The notes below the pieces were generated by a model. It was not told where the DNA came from. It saw only the letters and a program-made list of their open reading frames with translations, and did no database searches. 64,000 nucleotides of DNA from RSA9 sp036381195 (GTDB lineage: Bacteria > Gemmatimonadota > Gemmatimonadetes > Longimicrobiales > RSA9), in the NCBI GenBank assembly GCA_036381195.1, contig DASVDH010000127.1, positions 62,001 through 126,000 on the forward strand, given 5' to 3'. The translations under genes and the position numbers were made by a program. Of this stretch, positions 32,575 to 40,491 are shown in pieces. Within the stretch, counting starts at the first letter, position 1. Every line of letters starts with the position of its first letter.

Positions 32575-33882
32575 TCAGCGCGCCTTGGCGGCCGCGTCCG
32601 CCTCTGCGTCCGCGACCAGCGCGCGCATCACCGCGTTCCGCAGGCCGTTCACGTTCGGGTAGTAGCCCTCCTCATCGCGGCCGACGTTCTGCCGGTTCGT
32701 CAGCAGCACCACGGCCAGCCCGTACCGCGGAACGCCCGCGACGTACGTGCCCGTGAACCCCGTGTGCGCGAAGCTGCCCTCCGGCAGCTCGCGCGGCATC
32801 ATCCAGCCGAGGCCGTGGCCGTGGCGGTCCCGCGTCAGGAACGCGTCCACCGTCTCCGGCCGCAGGTAGCGCGTGCCGGCGTACTCGCCCCGCCGGAGCA
32901 GCAGGTCCAGCAGCACGCGCAGCTCCGCCGCCGTCGAGAACAGGCCCGCGTGCCCGGCGACCCCTCCGTGCGCGTAGTACGCATTCCCGTCATCGACCTC
33001 GCCCACGAGCGTGTACGTGCGCCAGCCGTCCCACGCGGCCGGGTCCCCGGCGTAGTCGTAGCCGAACGCCGTGTCGTACACCATCTGCCGCTCGTACGGG
33101 TTGCCGTGCTCCGTCGCCGCGAATTCGTGAAAGCCGTGCTCGCGCGGGTTGAACACCGTGCTGGAGAGCCCCAGCGGCGCGTACAGCTCCTCACGGACGA
33201 ACACGTCCAGTGGGCGGCCGCTGACCCGCTCCACGATGTAGCCCAGCAGCATGAAGCCGAGGTCGCTGTAGTGGCGGCCAGCGCCGACCTCGAATTCGAG
33301 CGGCAGCGTCCGGATGTGCGCGAGGGCCTCGGCCGCGTTCCTCGCGTGGTAATAGATCGGCTGCCAGCGGTTGAGCCCGGAGGCGTGCTGGAGCAGGTGT
33401 CGCACCGTGATCGCGGCGTGCGGCGGGTCGCTCAGCTCGGGCAGGTAGCGGCCGACGGGGGCATCGAGCTCGAGCCGCCCGCGGTCCACGAGGAGCATGA
33501 CGGCGAACGTCGTCGCCATCACCTTCGTGACGGAGGCCAGGTCGAAGAGCGTGCTCGTGCGCATCGGGCGCGGCCGTTCGAGCCGCACAACGCGCCCATC
33601 CCGCAGCTCATAGAGTTGCGCGTAGCCGTAGGCGCGCTCGTGCAGCACACGGCCGTGCTGCGCCACGAGCAACACCGCGCCCGGCACCTGCTCTCGCGCC
33701 ACCGCGTCCGCCACGATGCTGTCCGCCTGCGCGATGCCGCGGGCGAGGCCGGGGCCGGGGGGCTGCGCCGCAGCGGCAAGCGGGCCGAGAAGGAGCACGA
33801 GGCCGGCGAAGGCCGGCGGGAAAGGAAGGGCAGGGTAGCGGCGGAGCAGCGTGGCGCCGCGTGGCGCGTGATCCGGACTCAT
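32575..33882 (-). CDS. Secreted class C beta-lactamase-like serine hydrolase
   Basis: 435 residues; ATG with GGAGG seven bases upstream. Signal peptide to about residue 38 (FAGLVLLLGPLAAAAQ). Catalytic Ser-Lys pair in FDLASVTKVMAT, the Tyr motif in YSDLGFMLLG, and HTGFTG as the third motif in place of KTG; this is the pattern of EstB-like esterases and penicillin-binding-protein-related hydrolases. It acts in the periplasm on a peptidoglycan fragment, peptide or ester; the substrate is unknown. Stands alone, convergent with the asparaginase-like gene. Confidence 0.9.
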   Translation of the reverse strand: MSPDHAPRGATLLRRYPALPFPPAFAGLVLLLGPLAAAAQPPGPGLARGIAQADSIVADAVAREQVPGAVLLVAQHGRVLHERAYGYAQLYELRDGRVVRLERPRPMRTSTLFDLASVTKVMATTFAVMLLVDRGRLELDAPVGRYLPELSDPPHAAITVRHLLQHASGLNRWQPIYYHARNAAEALAHIRTLPLEFEVGAGRHYSDLGFMLLGYIVERVSGRPLDVFVREELYAPLGLSSTVFNPREHGFHEFAATEHGNPYERQMVYDTAFGYDYAGDPAAWDGWRTYTLVGEVDDGNAYYAHGGVAGHAGLFSTAAELRVLLDLLLRRGEYAGTRYLRPETVDAFLTRDRHGHGLGWMMPRELPEGSFAHTGFTGTYVAGVPRYGLAVVLLTNRQNVGRDEEGYYPNVNGLRNAVMRALVADAEADAAAKAR

Positions 33883-34098
33883 CGAGCCTCCATGAAACGA
33901 GGAAGCGCGCAGGCGGAAACTGCCCGCGCGCTTCGCATCCGGCAAGTGTCCCGGTGTCGGCGCGTTCGCGGCTCGAACCCCGGGGCCGCACGGCCGTACC
34001 TTCGCCAGCGTTGACGGGCCCGGGGGCGCGCAGGTCGCGCCGGTCCACGCCCGAGGCGCTGGAGAAGAGACGGGCCCGCGCGTCCGGGGGCGCGCGCC

Positions 34099-34917
34099 TC
34101 AGCCCCGTGCCAGCGCCGTGTCCCCCTGCGCCCCGCGGCCCCGCAGCCGCTTGGATGCCGCGCTCGCCACGAGACCGGCCAGGAGCACCGCCGCACCGAA
34201 CCAGGCGGGCAGGCGGCCCCCCGCGCGGCGGCCTCCCGCGCGGCGGGCGCCGGGCACGGCGGACCGCTCCGTCGCCGCCGCGCCCGCCACGGCCGCCGTC
34301 GCCGCCATCACGGTCGCCGCCGTGCGCGTCCGCTCCACCGCCTCGGCCGCCATCCGCTCCTCGGCGTACTCGCGGTACGCCTCCGGGTAGATCGCAACGT
34401 GGTAGTGCGGCGGCCTGCGCTCGCGCGTCACGTCCACCAGACCACGGCGCTCGAGCCCGATCAGCGCGTCCTCCAGCCAGCGCCGGCTCGCCGCATCGCG
34501 CGGCACGCGCAGGTCGATCGCCATCCCCGCCGGGTGCACGGACAGCGCATGCGCGTTCGCCGGCTGCCGCGTCGTCGGCCGCGCCAGACTCGTCACCACC
34601 AGCGGCTCGCCCGTCGCCTCACGGTACTGCCGGCCGAGCCGCTCCAGGAACGTCCGCACCTCCGGGAGCGCGTAACGGTAGCGCGCCGGACTCACATCGT
34701 AGTCCGCGTTGCCGCGCACCTCCACCAGCTCGCCCGCGGCGAGCAACTCTTTCGCGTCACGCGGCGTCTCCACGAACCGGTACCCGTTGTCTACCGCCAC
34801 GCCGTGCTGCCGCTGCATCGAGCGGCGCGAGCCGCGCAGCAGCTCGCCCGCCTCCGCGACGGTCGACGCGCTCACGAGCAGGGCAAGGCCCGCCGCCACC
34901 GCGCGGAACTGGTTCAT
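34099..34917 (-). CDS. DUF5715/M15-like cell-wall peptidase with C-terminal membrane anchor
   Basis: 272 residues. Signal peptide (VAAGLALLVSASTVAEAG), a segment YRYALPEVRTFLERLGRQYR, then the metal-site-like SVHPAGMAIDLR (the S-x-H-x-x-G-x-A-x-D motif of D,D-carboxypeptidases) and HYHVAIYP. The motifs suggest a peptidoglycan carboxypeptidase fold, although activity is unproven. A C-terminal hydrophobic helix (PAWFGAAVLLAGLVASAASK) followed by basic residues should anchor it in the membrane. A homologous protein with a LysM domain in place of the anchor is encoded at 57438-58349. A hexamer array lies 22 bases upstream of the start. Confidence 0.72.
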   Translation of the reverse strand: MNQFRAVAAGLALLVSASTVAEAGELLRGSRRSMQRQHGVAVDNGYRFVETPRDAKELLAAGELVEVRGNADYDVSPARYRYALPEVRTFLERLGRQYREATGEPLVVTSLARPTTRQPANAHALSVHPAGMAIDLRVPRDAASRRWLEDALIGLERRGLVDVTRERRPPHYHVAIYPEAYREYAEERMAAEAVERTRTAATVMAATAAVAGAAATERSAVPGARRAGGRRAGGRLPAWFGAAVLLAGLVASAASKRLRGRGAQGDTALARG

Positions 34918-34938
34918 CGCCCGTTCACCCCCAATCGA

Positions 34939-34983
34939 ACGAGTACGTTTACGAGTACGAGTACGTTTACGAGTACGAGTACG
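34939..34983. repeat. Hexamer array of (CTCGTA)n type upstream of the DUF5715-like gene
   Basis: Plus strand: ACGAGT ACGTTT ACGAGT, then ACGAGT ACGTTT ACGAGT ACGAGT ACG, seven and a half hexamers. On the minus strand (the direction of the gene) it reads CTCGTA/AACGTA. The nearest edge is 22 bases from the start codon. A shorter inverted version occurs at about 35015-35035. The array is not in frame with the gene. Confidence 0.85.
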
Positions 34984-35082
34984 GACGGGTCCGGGCGAGT
35001 TACGTTCACTCGCGCGCGTACTCGTGCGTGCTCCTCTCCGAAAAAACGCGCCCCGCCACCCGGCAACGGGGACGGGGCGGCG

Positions 35083-35130
35083 TTGAATGAGTGCTAACTT
35101 ATGGTAACATAACGAGTTATATAGTCAACC
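35083..35130. promoter_or_regulatory. AT-rich island with promoter-like and palindromic sequences
   Basis: The only strongly AT-rich stretch of the window. On the minus strand TTGACT, 16 bases, TACCAT resembles a sigma-70 promoter aimed at the DUF5715-like gene; on the plus strand TTGAAT, 16 bases, TAACAT is also possible. ATAAC-GA-GTTAT (35109-35120) is a small palindrome that could be an operator. No other convincing feature is seen in 34984-35242. Confidence 0.4.
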
Positions 35131-35242
35131 CACTTGCGGAGACGGCAGGCAGGGTGGCAATGATGATGTCAAGCCCCCGGCGCGGCGGCGCGGGCCCCGG
35201 TGCGTCGGGAGCTGCGCGCCGTCGAGCGCGGCGCCGCTGCGC

Positions 35243-36598
35243 TCACTCGCAACGCAGCGCCTCGACCGGATCCACGCGCGTGGCGCGGCGTGCGCCGGCC
35301 CACGACGCGAGCAGCGCGAGGGCGAGGAGCGCGGCGGTGGCGACGGCGAGCGCGCCGGCATCGGTCACGCCCGTCCCGAGCGCTGCGTAATCGCCGTGGA
35401 GCAGGAAACGGTGGACGGGTCCGCGCAGCGCCACGACGGCGAGCACGCCCAGGAGCGCGCCGCCGGCCGCCGCGAGGAGCCCTTCACGCGCCACGCCGGC
35501 GAGCACCTGCCGGGGCCGTGCGCCGAGCGCGATGCGGATGCCGATCTCGCGCGTGCGCCGCCGCACCGCATCCGCGACCACGCCGTAGATGCCCAGCAGG
35601 GCGAGCAGCAGCGCGACGACGCTGCCGGCGGACGCAAGCCGGCGGTTGAAGCGCAGCTCACGGGCGAGGGGATCGCCGAGCTGCCGCTCGAGCAGCGTGC
35701 CGGCCTCGAGCACGGGGAGCCGTGGATCGAGCCGCCGGATCTCCGCGCGCATGAGAGCGGTGACGCGCGCGGGCTCGCGCGCCGCACGCGCCGCGATGAC
35801 GACGCCCTCGCAGCCCAGGCAACCGCCACTGTTCCGCCAGCCCGGCGGCGGATCGCCTCCCTGCGCGAGCGGCCGGAACAGCACGGGCCTCGGCGGCTGC
35901 GCGCGCGCGGCCAGGCCGGCGGCGACCATCCTCGCGAGGTGGTGCGTGCCCTGCACGTCCTCGACGAGGCCGACGACGGTCAGCCACGGCGCGTCGCGCC
36001 CCAGCTTCAGCCGCCGGCCGATGGGATCCTGGCCGGGCCACCAGACGCGCGCCGCGCTCTCGTTCACGACCACGACCGGCGGCGCACCCGCATCGTCTCC
36101 CTCGGTGAAGCCACGGCCGCGGACCACCGCGATGCCGAGCGTCCGGAAGTAGGACGGGCTCACCTCGTGGTAGCGGTACAGACGCTCGCGCATTGTCAGC
36201 CCGTCCGGCGCACCCTCGTACACCACGTCGGCTTCGGGCCGTGGCGGGTACTCCTGCACGGTCTCGCGCCACAGCGCCGTGCCCTCCACGATCGGGTACC
36301 GCTCGAGCGCCGCCGCGAGCTGCGCGCCAAGCTCCAGCATCCGCTGCGGCCCGTACTCCGCCGCCTCGTAGTCCGGTACGACGACGGCGACGCGGTCCGC
36401 GTCGTAGCCCACCTCCACCCCGCGGTAGCTCCGCAGCGCGGAGCCGAGCGTCACGACGAGTGTGGTCAGCATGACCACCACCGCGACCTGCACGCCGACG
36501 AGGAGCCCCCGGCGGGATGAGCGGCGGGCCGCACGACATCGCGTCGTGCGGCCCGCGCCGGCTGCGCCGCCGGATCGAGTCGTCTCCGCCGAACAGCG
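35243..36598 (-). pseudogene. 5'-truncated ADOP/MacB-type permease
   Basis: The sequence from about 36500 to the stop matches the second half of an ADOP (acidobacterial duplicated orphan permease, about 800 residues): hydrophobic GLLVGVQVAVVVMLTTLVVT, a MacB-like periplasmic domain (YFRTLGIAVVRGRGFTEGDD), then the FtsX part (VVALLLALLGIYGVVADAVR, TREIGIRIALGARPRQVL) ending with RATRVDPVEALRCE. The first MacB/FtsX half is missing: the frame continues upstream only as Arg-rich sequence and runs into the 3' end of the next gene. No ribosome site precedes a suitable start. It is most likely a deletion remnant. Confidence 0.65.
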
Positions 36599-36600
36599 TG

Positions 36601-37308
36601 TCAGTGCTGCGTCACGCTCAGCCCCGTGACGTACGCCTCGGTGTTGTGCGCGAAGCGGATCCCGTAGATGCCGTCCGTGGACGGGAGCTTGCCCTCGCCC
36701 AGCACGGCCGACTTGTCGTAGCTGCCGACCACGGTGCCGTTGATCGCGCACTCGATCCTGTCGCCCTTCACGGACAGCGCGATCTCCTGCGTCACCGGCT
36801 CGCCCGGGCCGGCGGCCTTGTTCACGGCCGGGTGCTCCTCGCCCCGCCGCCCGTTGACCTGGAACGGCTCGGGGCCGAACCCGCGCACGATGAACCGGCC
36901 GTTGCCGTAGGCCGCGCAGTAGAGGTACTTCTGCTGGTCGGTGCCCAGCCCGCTGCCCGCGATGAAGACGCCGTACGGGTGCGGGTGGTTGTTCAGCGCC
37001 ATGTATTTCGGCTCGCGGAACGTGGCCTTCACCGTGTAGTTGCCGGAGGCCACGTTGTCCGGGTGCCAGTAGGCGACGGCGGGGCCGGTGGTGACGTGGA
37101 GGGCATCTCCCTCCTTCGCGAGCCGCGCGTTCTCGAGGGTCGCGCCACGCCGCGCCTCCCTCGCGTCGATCTTCCCCTGCCAGCCGTCGACGAAGATGCC
37201 GCCGCTGGCGACGGTTCGGGCCGGATCATCCTGGGCCTGGGTGGCATCCGCCCGTGCGAGCAGCGCGATCGCGGCGAGGGCGGATGCGGCAACGTAGAGG
37301 CGGCGCAT
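36601..37308 (-). CDS. Exported beta-sandwich protein (DUF1080/laminin-G-like fold)
   Basis: 235 residues; ATG with CGGAGGAGC upstream. Signal peptide to about residue 26 (AASALAAIALLARADATQAQ). The rest is beta-rich: DGWQGKIDAREARRG, SGNYTVKATFREPKYMALNN, QKYLYCAAYGNGRFIVRGFG, ALSVKGDRIECAINGTVVG, DGIYGIRFAHNTEAYV. The order and the G-x-Y-G-x-R ending resemble DUF1080 (3-keto-disaccharide hydrolase) and concanavalin-like sandwich proteins. The biochemical role is unknown. It abuts the truncated permease at its 3' end. Confidence 0.75.
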   Translation of the reverse strand: MRRLYVAASALAAIALLARADATQAQDDPARTVASGGIFVDGWQGKIDAREARRGATLENARLAKEGDALHVTTGPAVAYWHPDNVASGNYTVKATFREPKYMALNNHPHPYGVFIAGSGLGTDQQKYLYCAAYGNGRFIVRGFGPEPFQVNGRRGEEHPAVNKAAGPGEPVTQEIALSVKGDRIECAINGTVVGSYDKSAVLGEGKLPSTDGIYGIRFAHNTEAYVTGLSVTQH

Positions 37309-37439
37309 GGTGCTCCTCCGGTGAAGGGGTGACCGATCGCGGGCGTCCACTATAGCGAACCCCGCGGCCGTCTGGCCATACGGCAGCACGGCCGGCCGGT
37401 TTCGCCCTCGCGCACCCTGGCGGGGGCGGCCGCCGGCGC

Positions 37440-38417
37440 TCACGTCGGCGGGTCCGGAACGGGCGGATCCGATTCGACCGGCGAGCGTGCCTTCGCCTGC
37501 CGGGGGAACATCAGGGACAGCATCATCGAGACGGCCAGGCAGAAGCCCACCACGCCGAGCGACACCGCCACGGGCACGTGGACGCCGAAGTAGCCCGCCA
37601 GCATTTTCGTGCCGATGAATGTCAGCACGACGGCGATGCCCAGCTTGAGGAAATGGAAGCGATCGATGATCCCCGCCAGCAGGAAGTACATGGATCGCAG
37701 GCCGAGGATCGCGAAGATGTTGGACGTGAAGATGAGGAACGGGTCGGTCGTGATCGCGAAGATCGCGGGGATGGAGTCCACCGCGAAGACGAGATCGGTC
37801 GTCTCGACCATGACCAGCACGACGAACAGCGGCGTCGCCAGGAGGCGGGCTCGCCCGCCGGCCCGCGCGCGCACGAAGAACCGCTGCCCCTCGTACCCCG
37901 GGGTGATGGGCAGGAACCGGCGGATCAGGCGGAGGAAGGGGTTGACCTCGGGCTCGACGTCCACCTCGTCGTGCGTCGCCATGCGAATTCCGGTGACGAC
38001 GAGGAAGGCGCCGAAGATGTAGATGATCCAGTGGAACCGCTCGAGCAGGAGCCAGCCCGCGGCGATCATCGCGCCGCGCATCACGATGGCCCCGAAGATC
38101 CCCCAGAAGAGCACGCGGTGCTGGTAGGCGGCCGGGACGCCGAAGTAGCTGAAGATGAGGATGAAGACGAAGATGTTGTCGACGGAGAGGGCGAGCTCGA
38201 TCACATAGCCGGTCAGGAACTGGAGGCCTGCTTCCGTTCCGCGTGCCTGGAAGATCCAGGCGTTGAACAGGGCCGCCATCGTGACGACCACGCCCGTCCA
38301 GCGCCCGGCCTCGCCGACCGCGATGACGTGGGCCTTGCGGTTCAGCACGCCCAGGTCGACCGCCAGCATGCCGGCGATGAAGGCCGCAAATCCGATCCAG
38401 AGCCAGGTACCTGCCAT
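37440..38417 (-). CDS. TerC/Alx-family metal-ion membrane transporter
   Basis: 325 residues with about nine hydrophobic helices. TerC motifs: ELALSVDNIFVFILIFSYF in helix 3 and VETTDLVFAVDSIPAIFAIT in helix 6, whose acidic residues are proposed to bind the metal; HRVLFWGIFGAIVMRGAMI lies between. Alx/MeeF-type members export manganese. The leader carries a yybP-ykoY manganese riboswitch with terminator, which strongly supports Mn2+ as the regulator and likely substrate. The start at 38417 is 60 bases after the terminator hairpin; an upstream in-frame start would lie inside that hairpin. Confidence 0.93.
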   Translation of the reverse strand: MAGTWLWIGFAAFIAGMLAVDLGVLNRKAHVIAVGEAGRWTGVVVTMAALFNAWIFQARGTEAGLQFLTGYVIELALSVDNIFVFILIFSYFGVPAAYQHRVLFWGIFGAIVMRGAMIAAGWLLLERFHWIIYIFGAFLVVTGIRMATHDEVDVEPEVNPFLRLIRRFLPITPGYEGQRFFVRARAGGRARLLATPLFVVLVMVETTDLVFAVDSIPAIFAITTDPFLIFTSNIFAILGLRSMYFLLAGIIDRFHFLKLGIAVVLTFIGTKMLAGYFGVHVPVAVSLGVVGFCLAVSMMLSLMFPRQAKARSPVESDPPVPDPPT

Positions 38418-38476
38418 CTCGCCTCGCGTCTGGGTCCCGGCGCCGGCCTGCCGGCGGGGACGGTTGGAAAACGAAA

Positions 38477-38521
38477 GGCGAGACCTTCGTCCAGAAACTG
38501 GTCTGGAACGAAGGTCTCGCC
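38477..38521 (-). terminator. Riboswitch-controlled intrinsic terminator of the terC leader
   Basis: On the minus strand GGCGAGACCTTCGT (38521-38508) pairs with ACGAAGGTCTCGCC (38490-38477); the stem continues with CCAGA/TCTGG around a six-base loop, and TTTCGTTTT follows. Its 5' arm is the same sequence that closes helix P1 of the riboswitch, so the two structures exclude each other. Confidence 0.88.
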
Positions 38522-38646
38522 CTGACACACGAGGTCGCTCCGAGACCCCGCGGACCCGGCCGGACCGTGCGCGCCAGCGCCCGCCGCATGCGCGCAGTCT
38601 TGACGACCCGGCCGCCGAAGCAACTCCGGTGGGCTACTCCCCTTCG
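38509..38646 (-). ncRNA. yybP-ykoY manganese riboswitch
   Basis: On the minus strand the aptamer starts CGAAGGGGAGTAGC and ends GCGAGACCTTCG. These are the two conserved elements of the family: GGGGAGUAG in L1 and GC(A/G)AGACCUU in L3, which build the Mn2+ site; CGAAGG and CCTTCG form P1. Between them are GC-rich arms, longer than in the Lactococcus structure. Upstream of a TerC/Alx gene is the classic position. Mn2+ binding should hold P1 closed and prevent the terminator, giving an ON switch. Confidence 0.9.
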
Positions 38647-38685
38647 GGGCTCAACCTATCGCCCCGGCGAGCCCCGGTCAACGGC

Positions 38686-38775
38686 GAGACTTGCACGCGC
38701 GCGCGGATCACCCGCCGGGTCGCGGGAGGAGGCCGTCGCGGCCGCGGAGACTTGCACGCGAGCGCGCATCACCCG
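38686..38775. repeat. 29-base direct repeat upstream of the dicarboxylate symporter gene
   Basis: GAGACTTGCACGCG at 38686, followed by CGCGCGGATCACCCG, is repeated at 38747-38775 as GAGACTTGCACGCG then AGCGCGCATCACCCG. Period 61 bases, about three mismatches. Located between the divergent riboswitch leader and the symporter start (38871), so possibly a pair of regulator sites. Confidence 0.6.
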
Positions 38776-38870
38776 ATCCTTCCGCGGCGTTCGGGTCCCG
38801 TGGACATTGCTTCGTGCTCAGGGGTACCCGTTCCGGAGAATCCGAGAACAGCGAAACGGATGCGCGTCTG

Positions 38871-40319
38871 ATGCTCGATCCCAGCTCGCTCGAGCGACAG
38901 CTCACGACAGACCTCCGCGACGACACGCCGGACCCGCCGAAGGGCCTCCCTCTCCACACGCGGATCCTCATCGGACTCGCGGTCGGCGCGGGGCTGGGCC
39001 TGGCCGCCAACTTCATCCTGGGGCCTGACCACCCCGGCCTGGAAGCGTTCGTCGCCCACGTCACGGAGCCCATCGGGCAACTGTTCCTGCGCCTGCTGCT
39101 CATGGTCGTCATCCCGCTCGTCTTCTCCTCCCTCGTGGTAGGGGTGGCGGGGATCGGCGACATCCGGCAGCTCGGCAGGGTCGGCCTCAAGACCTTCGCG
39201 TTCACGATCATCGTCTCCGGCATCTCGGTGGCCATCGGGCTGACGGTCGTGAACACGATCCGCCCCGGCGAGCGGCTGGACTCCGAGGCCGCCGCCGCCA
39301 TCGCGACGCGCTACGGGCCCGATGCGGAGGCAAGCATCCAGGCGGCCGAGGCGCCCCCCGACGTTCCTCCGCTCGCGCGCATCGTCAAGACGCTGATCCC
39401 GACCAACCCGTTCGCTGCGGTCGCCGGCTCCACCCCGAACCTGCTCCACCTCATGTTCTTCGGGCTGGTGCTGGGTCTCGCCGCGACGCTCGTCAGCGCG
39501 CAGACTGCCGGCCCCTTCCTCGCCTTCTTAGAGGGCCTCTACGCCGTTTCCGCGAGGATCATCGACGGCATCATGAAGCTGCTCGCTCCCTACGCCGTCG
39601 CCTGCCTCCTCTTCAGCAGCACCGCCGGCTTCGGGCTCGACCTGCTGGGCGCCCTGGGATGGTACGTCCTCGCGGTCCTGCTCGGCCTCGCGCTCCAGAT
39701 GTTCGGCGTCTATTCGCTGATCCTCCGCTTCCTGGTGAGGATCAGCCCGGTCGACTTCTTCCGCCGGATCAAGACCGTCATCATGACGGCCTTCTCGACA
39801 TCATCCTCCAACGCGACGCTGCCGACCGCGCTGCGCGTGTCCGAGGAGAACCTGCGCGTGCCGCGCGAGATCAATTCGTTCGTCCTCACGGTGGGCGCCA
39901 CCGCGAACCAGAACGGGACAGCGCTCTACGAGGGGATCACGGTCCTCTTCCTCGCGCAGCTCGCCGGCATCGACCTCTCACTGGGCGAGCAGATCGGCGT
40001 CGCCTACCTGGCGATCCTCGGAGGAATCGGGACGGCGGGCGTCCCCTCCGGCTCCATCCCTTTCATCGTCCTCATCCTCGCGAACATCGGGGTGAACCCC
40101 GCCCTGATCGGCATCATCCTCGGGATCGACCGCATCCTCGACATGTGCCGGACCACGCTGAACGTCACCGGCGACATCACGGCGGCGGCCTACGTCGCCC
40201 GTTCCGAGCGGTTCCCCTTGCTGGATGAGGCAGGAGAACCGGCGCCGGCACGCGAGGCGGCGCCGACGCCGGCGGACACGCTCGAGCCGGGCGGCGAGGT
40301 CAGCGGCGCCCGGGCGTGA
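38871..40319 (+). CDS. gltP: DAACS-family dicarboxylate/glutamate:cation symporter
   Basis: 482 residues, eight membrane helices and two re-entrant hairpins. HP1 is FSTSSSNATLPTAL, helix 7 has GATANQNGTALYEG (NxNGT in place of the common NMDGT), HP2 is GIGTAGVPSGSIPF, and helix 8 has DRILDMCRTTLNVTGD. These are the cation- and substrate-binding elements of the GltPh/GltP/DctA family. It imports glutamate, aspartate or C4-dicarboxylates with H+ or Na+. An additional periplasmic-loop insertion (residues about 130-165, with EAPPDVPPLAR) is longer than in GltPh. Monocistronic; a strong hairpin follows the stop. Confidence 0.92.
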   Translation: MLDPSSLERQLTTDLRDDTPDPPKGLPLHTRILIGLAVGAGLGLAANFILGPDHPGLEAFVAHVTEPIGQLFLRLLLMVVIPLVFSSLVVGVAGIGDIRQLGRVGLKTFAFTIIVSGISVAIGLTVVNTIRPGERLDSEAAAAIATRYGPDAEASIQAAEAPPDVPPLARIVKTLIPTNPFAAVAGSTPNLLHLMFFGLVLGLAATLVSAQTAGPFLAFLEGLYAVSARIIDGIMKLLAPYAVACLLFSSTAGFGLDLLGALGWYVLAVLLGLALQMFGVYSLILRFLVRISPVDFFRRIKTVIMTAFSTSSSNATLPTALRVSEENLRVPREINSFVLTVGATANQNGTALYEGITVLFLAQLAGIDLSLGEQIGVAYLAILGGIGTAGVPSGSIPFIVLILANIGVNPALIGIILGIDRILDMCRTTLNVTGDITAAAYVARSERFPLLDEAGEPAPAREAAPTPADTLEPGGEVSGARA

Positions 40320-40321
40320 TC

Positions 40322-40349
40322 CCGGTGCCGGGCTTCGGCCCGGCACCGG
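40322..40349 (+). terminator. Hairpin after the symporter gene
   Basis: A perfect 12-base stem CCGGTGCCGGGC / GCCCGGCACCGG closed by a TTCG tetraloop, two bases after the stop codon. There is no T-run, so it may stop transcription weakly or protect the 3' end. Confidence 0.65.
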
Positions 40350-40491
40350 CTCGGGAGTTGCGACGTCGCGCTCGCGACCCGTGCTGCGCATCGCGAGGCC
40401 GGCGCGGACACCGCGCCGCGGCATCGGCTGTGATCTCTCGGGATGGGAACCCGACCGCGCGGCGGAGGAGGGAGGAGTGCGGCGCCGGCCG

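Noticed and set aside
38686..38775. Possible CRISPR array (29-base repeats)
   Set aside because: Only two copies with mismatches, spacer without a third repeat and no cas genes nearby.
40322..40349. The TTCG hairpin as part of a riboswitch for the downstream genes
   Set aside because: The genes after it are on the opposite strand and the hairpin directly follows the symporter stop.
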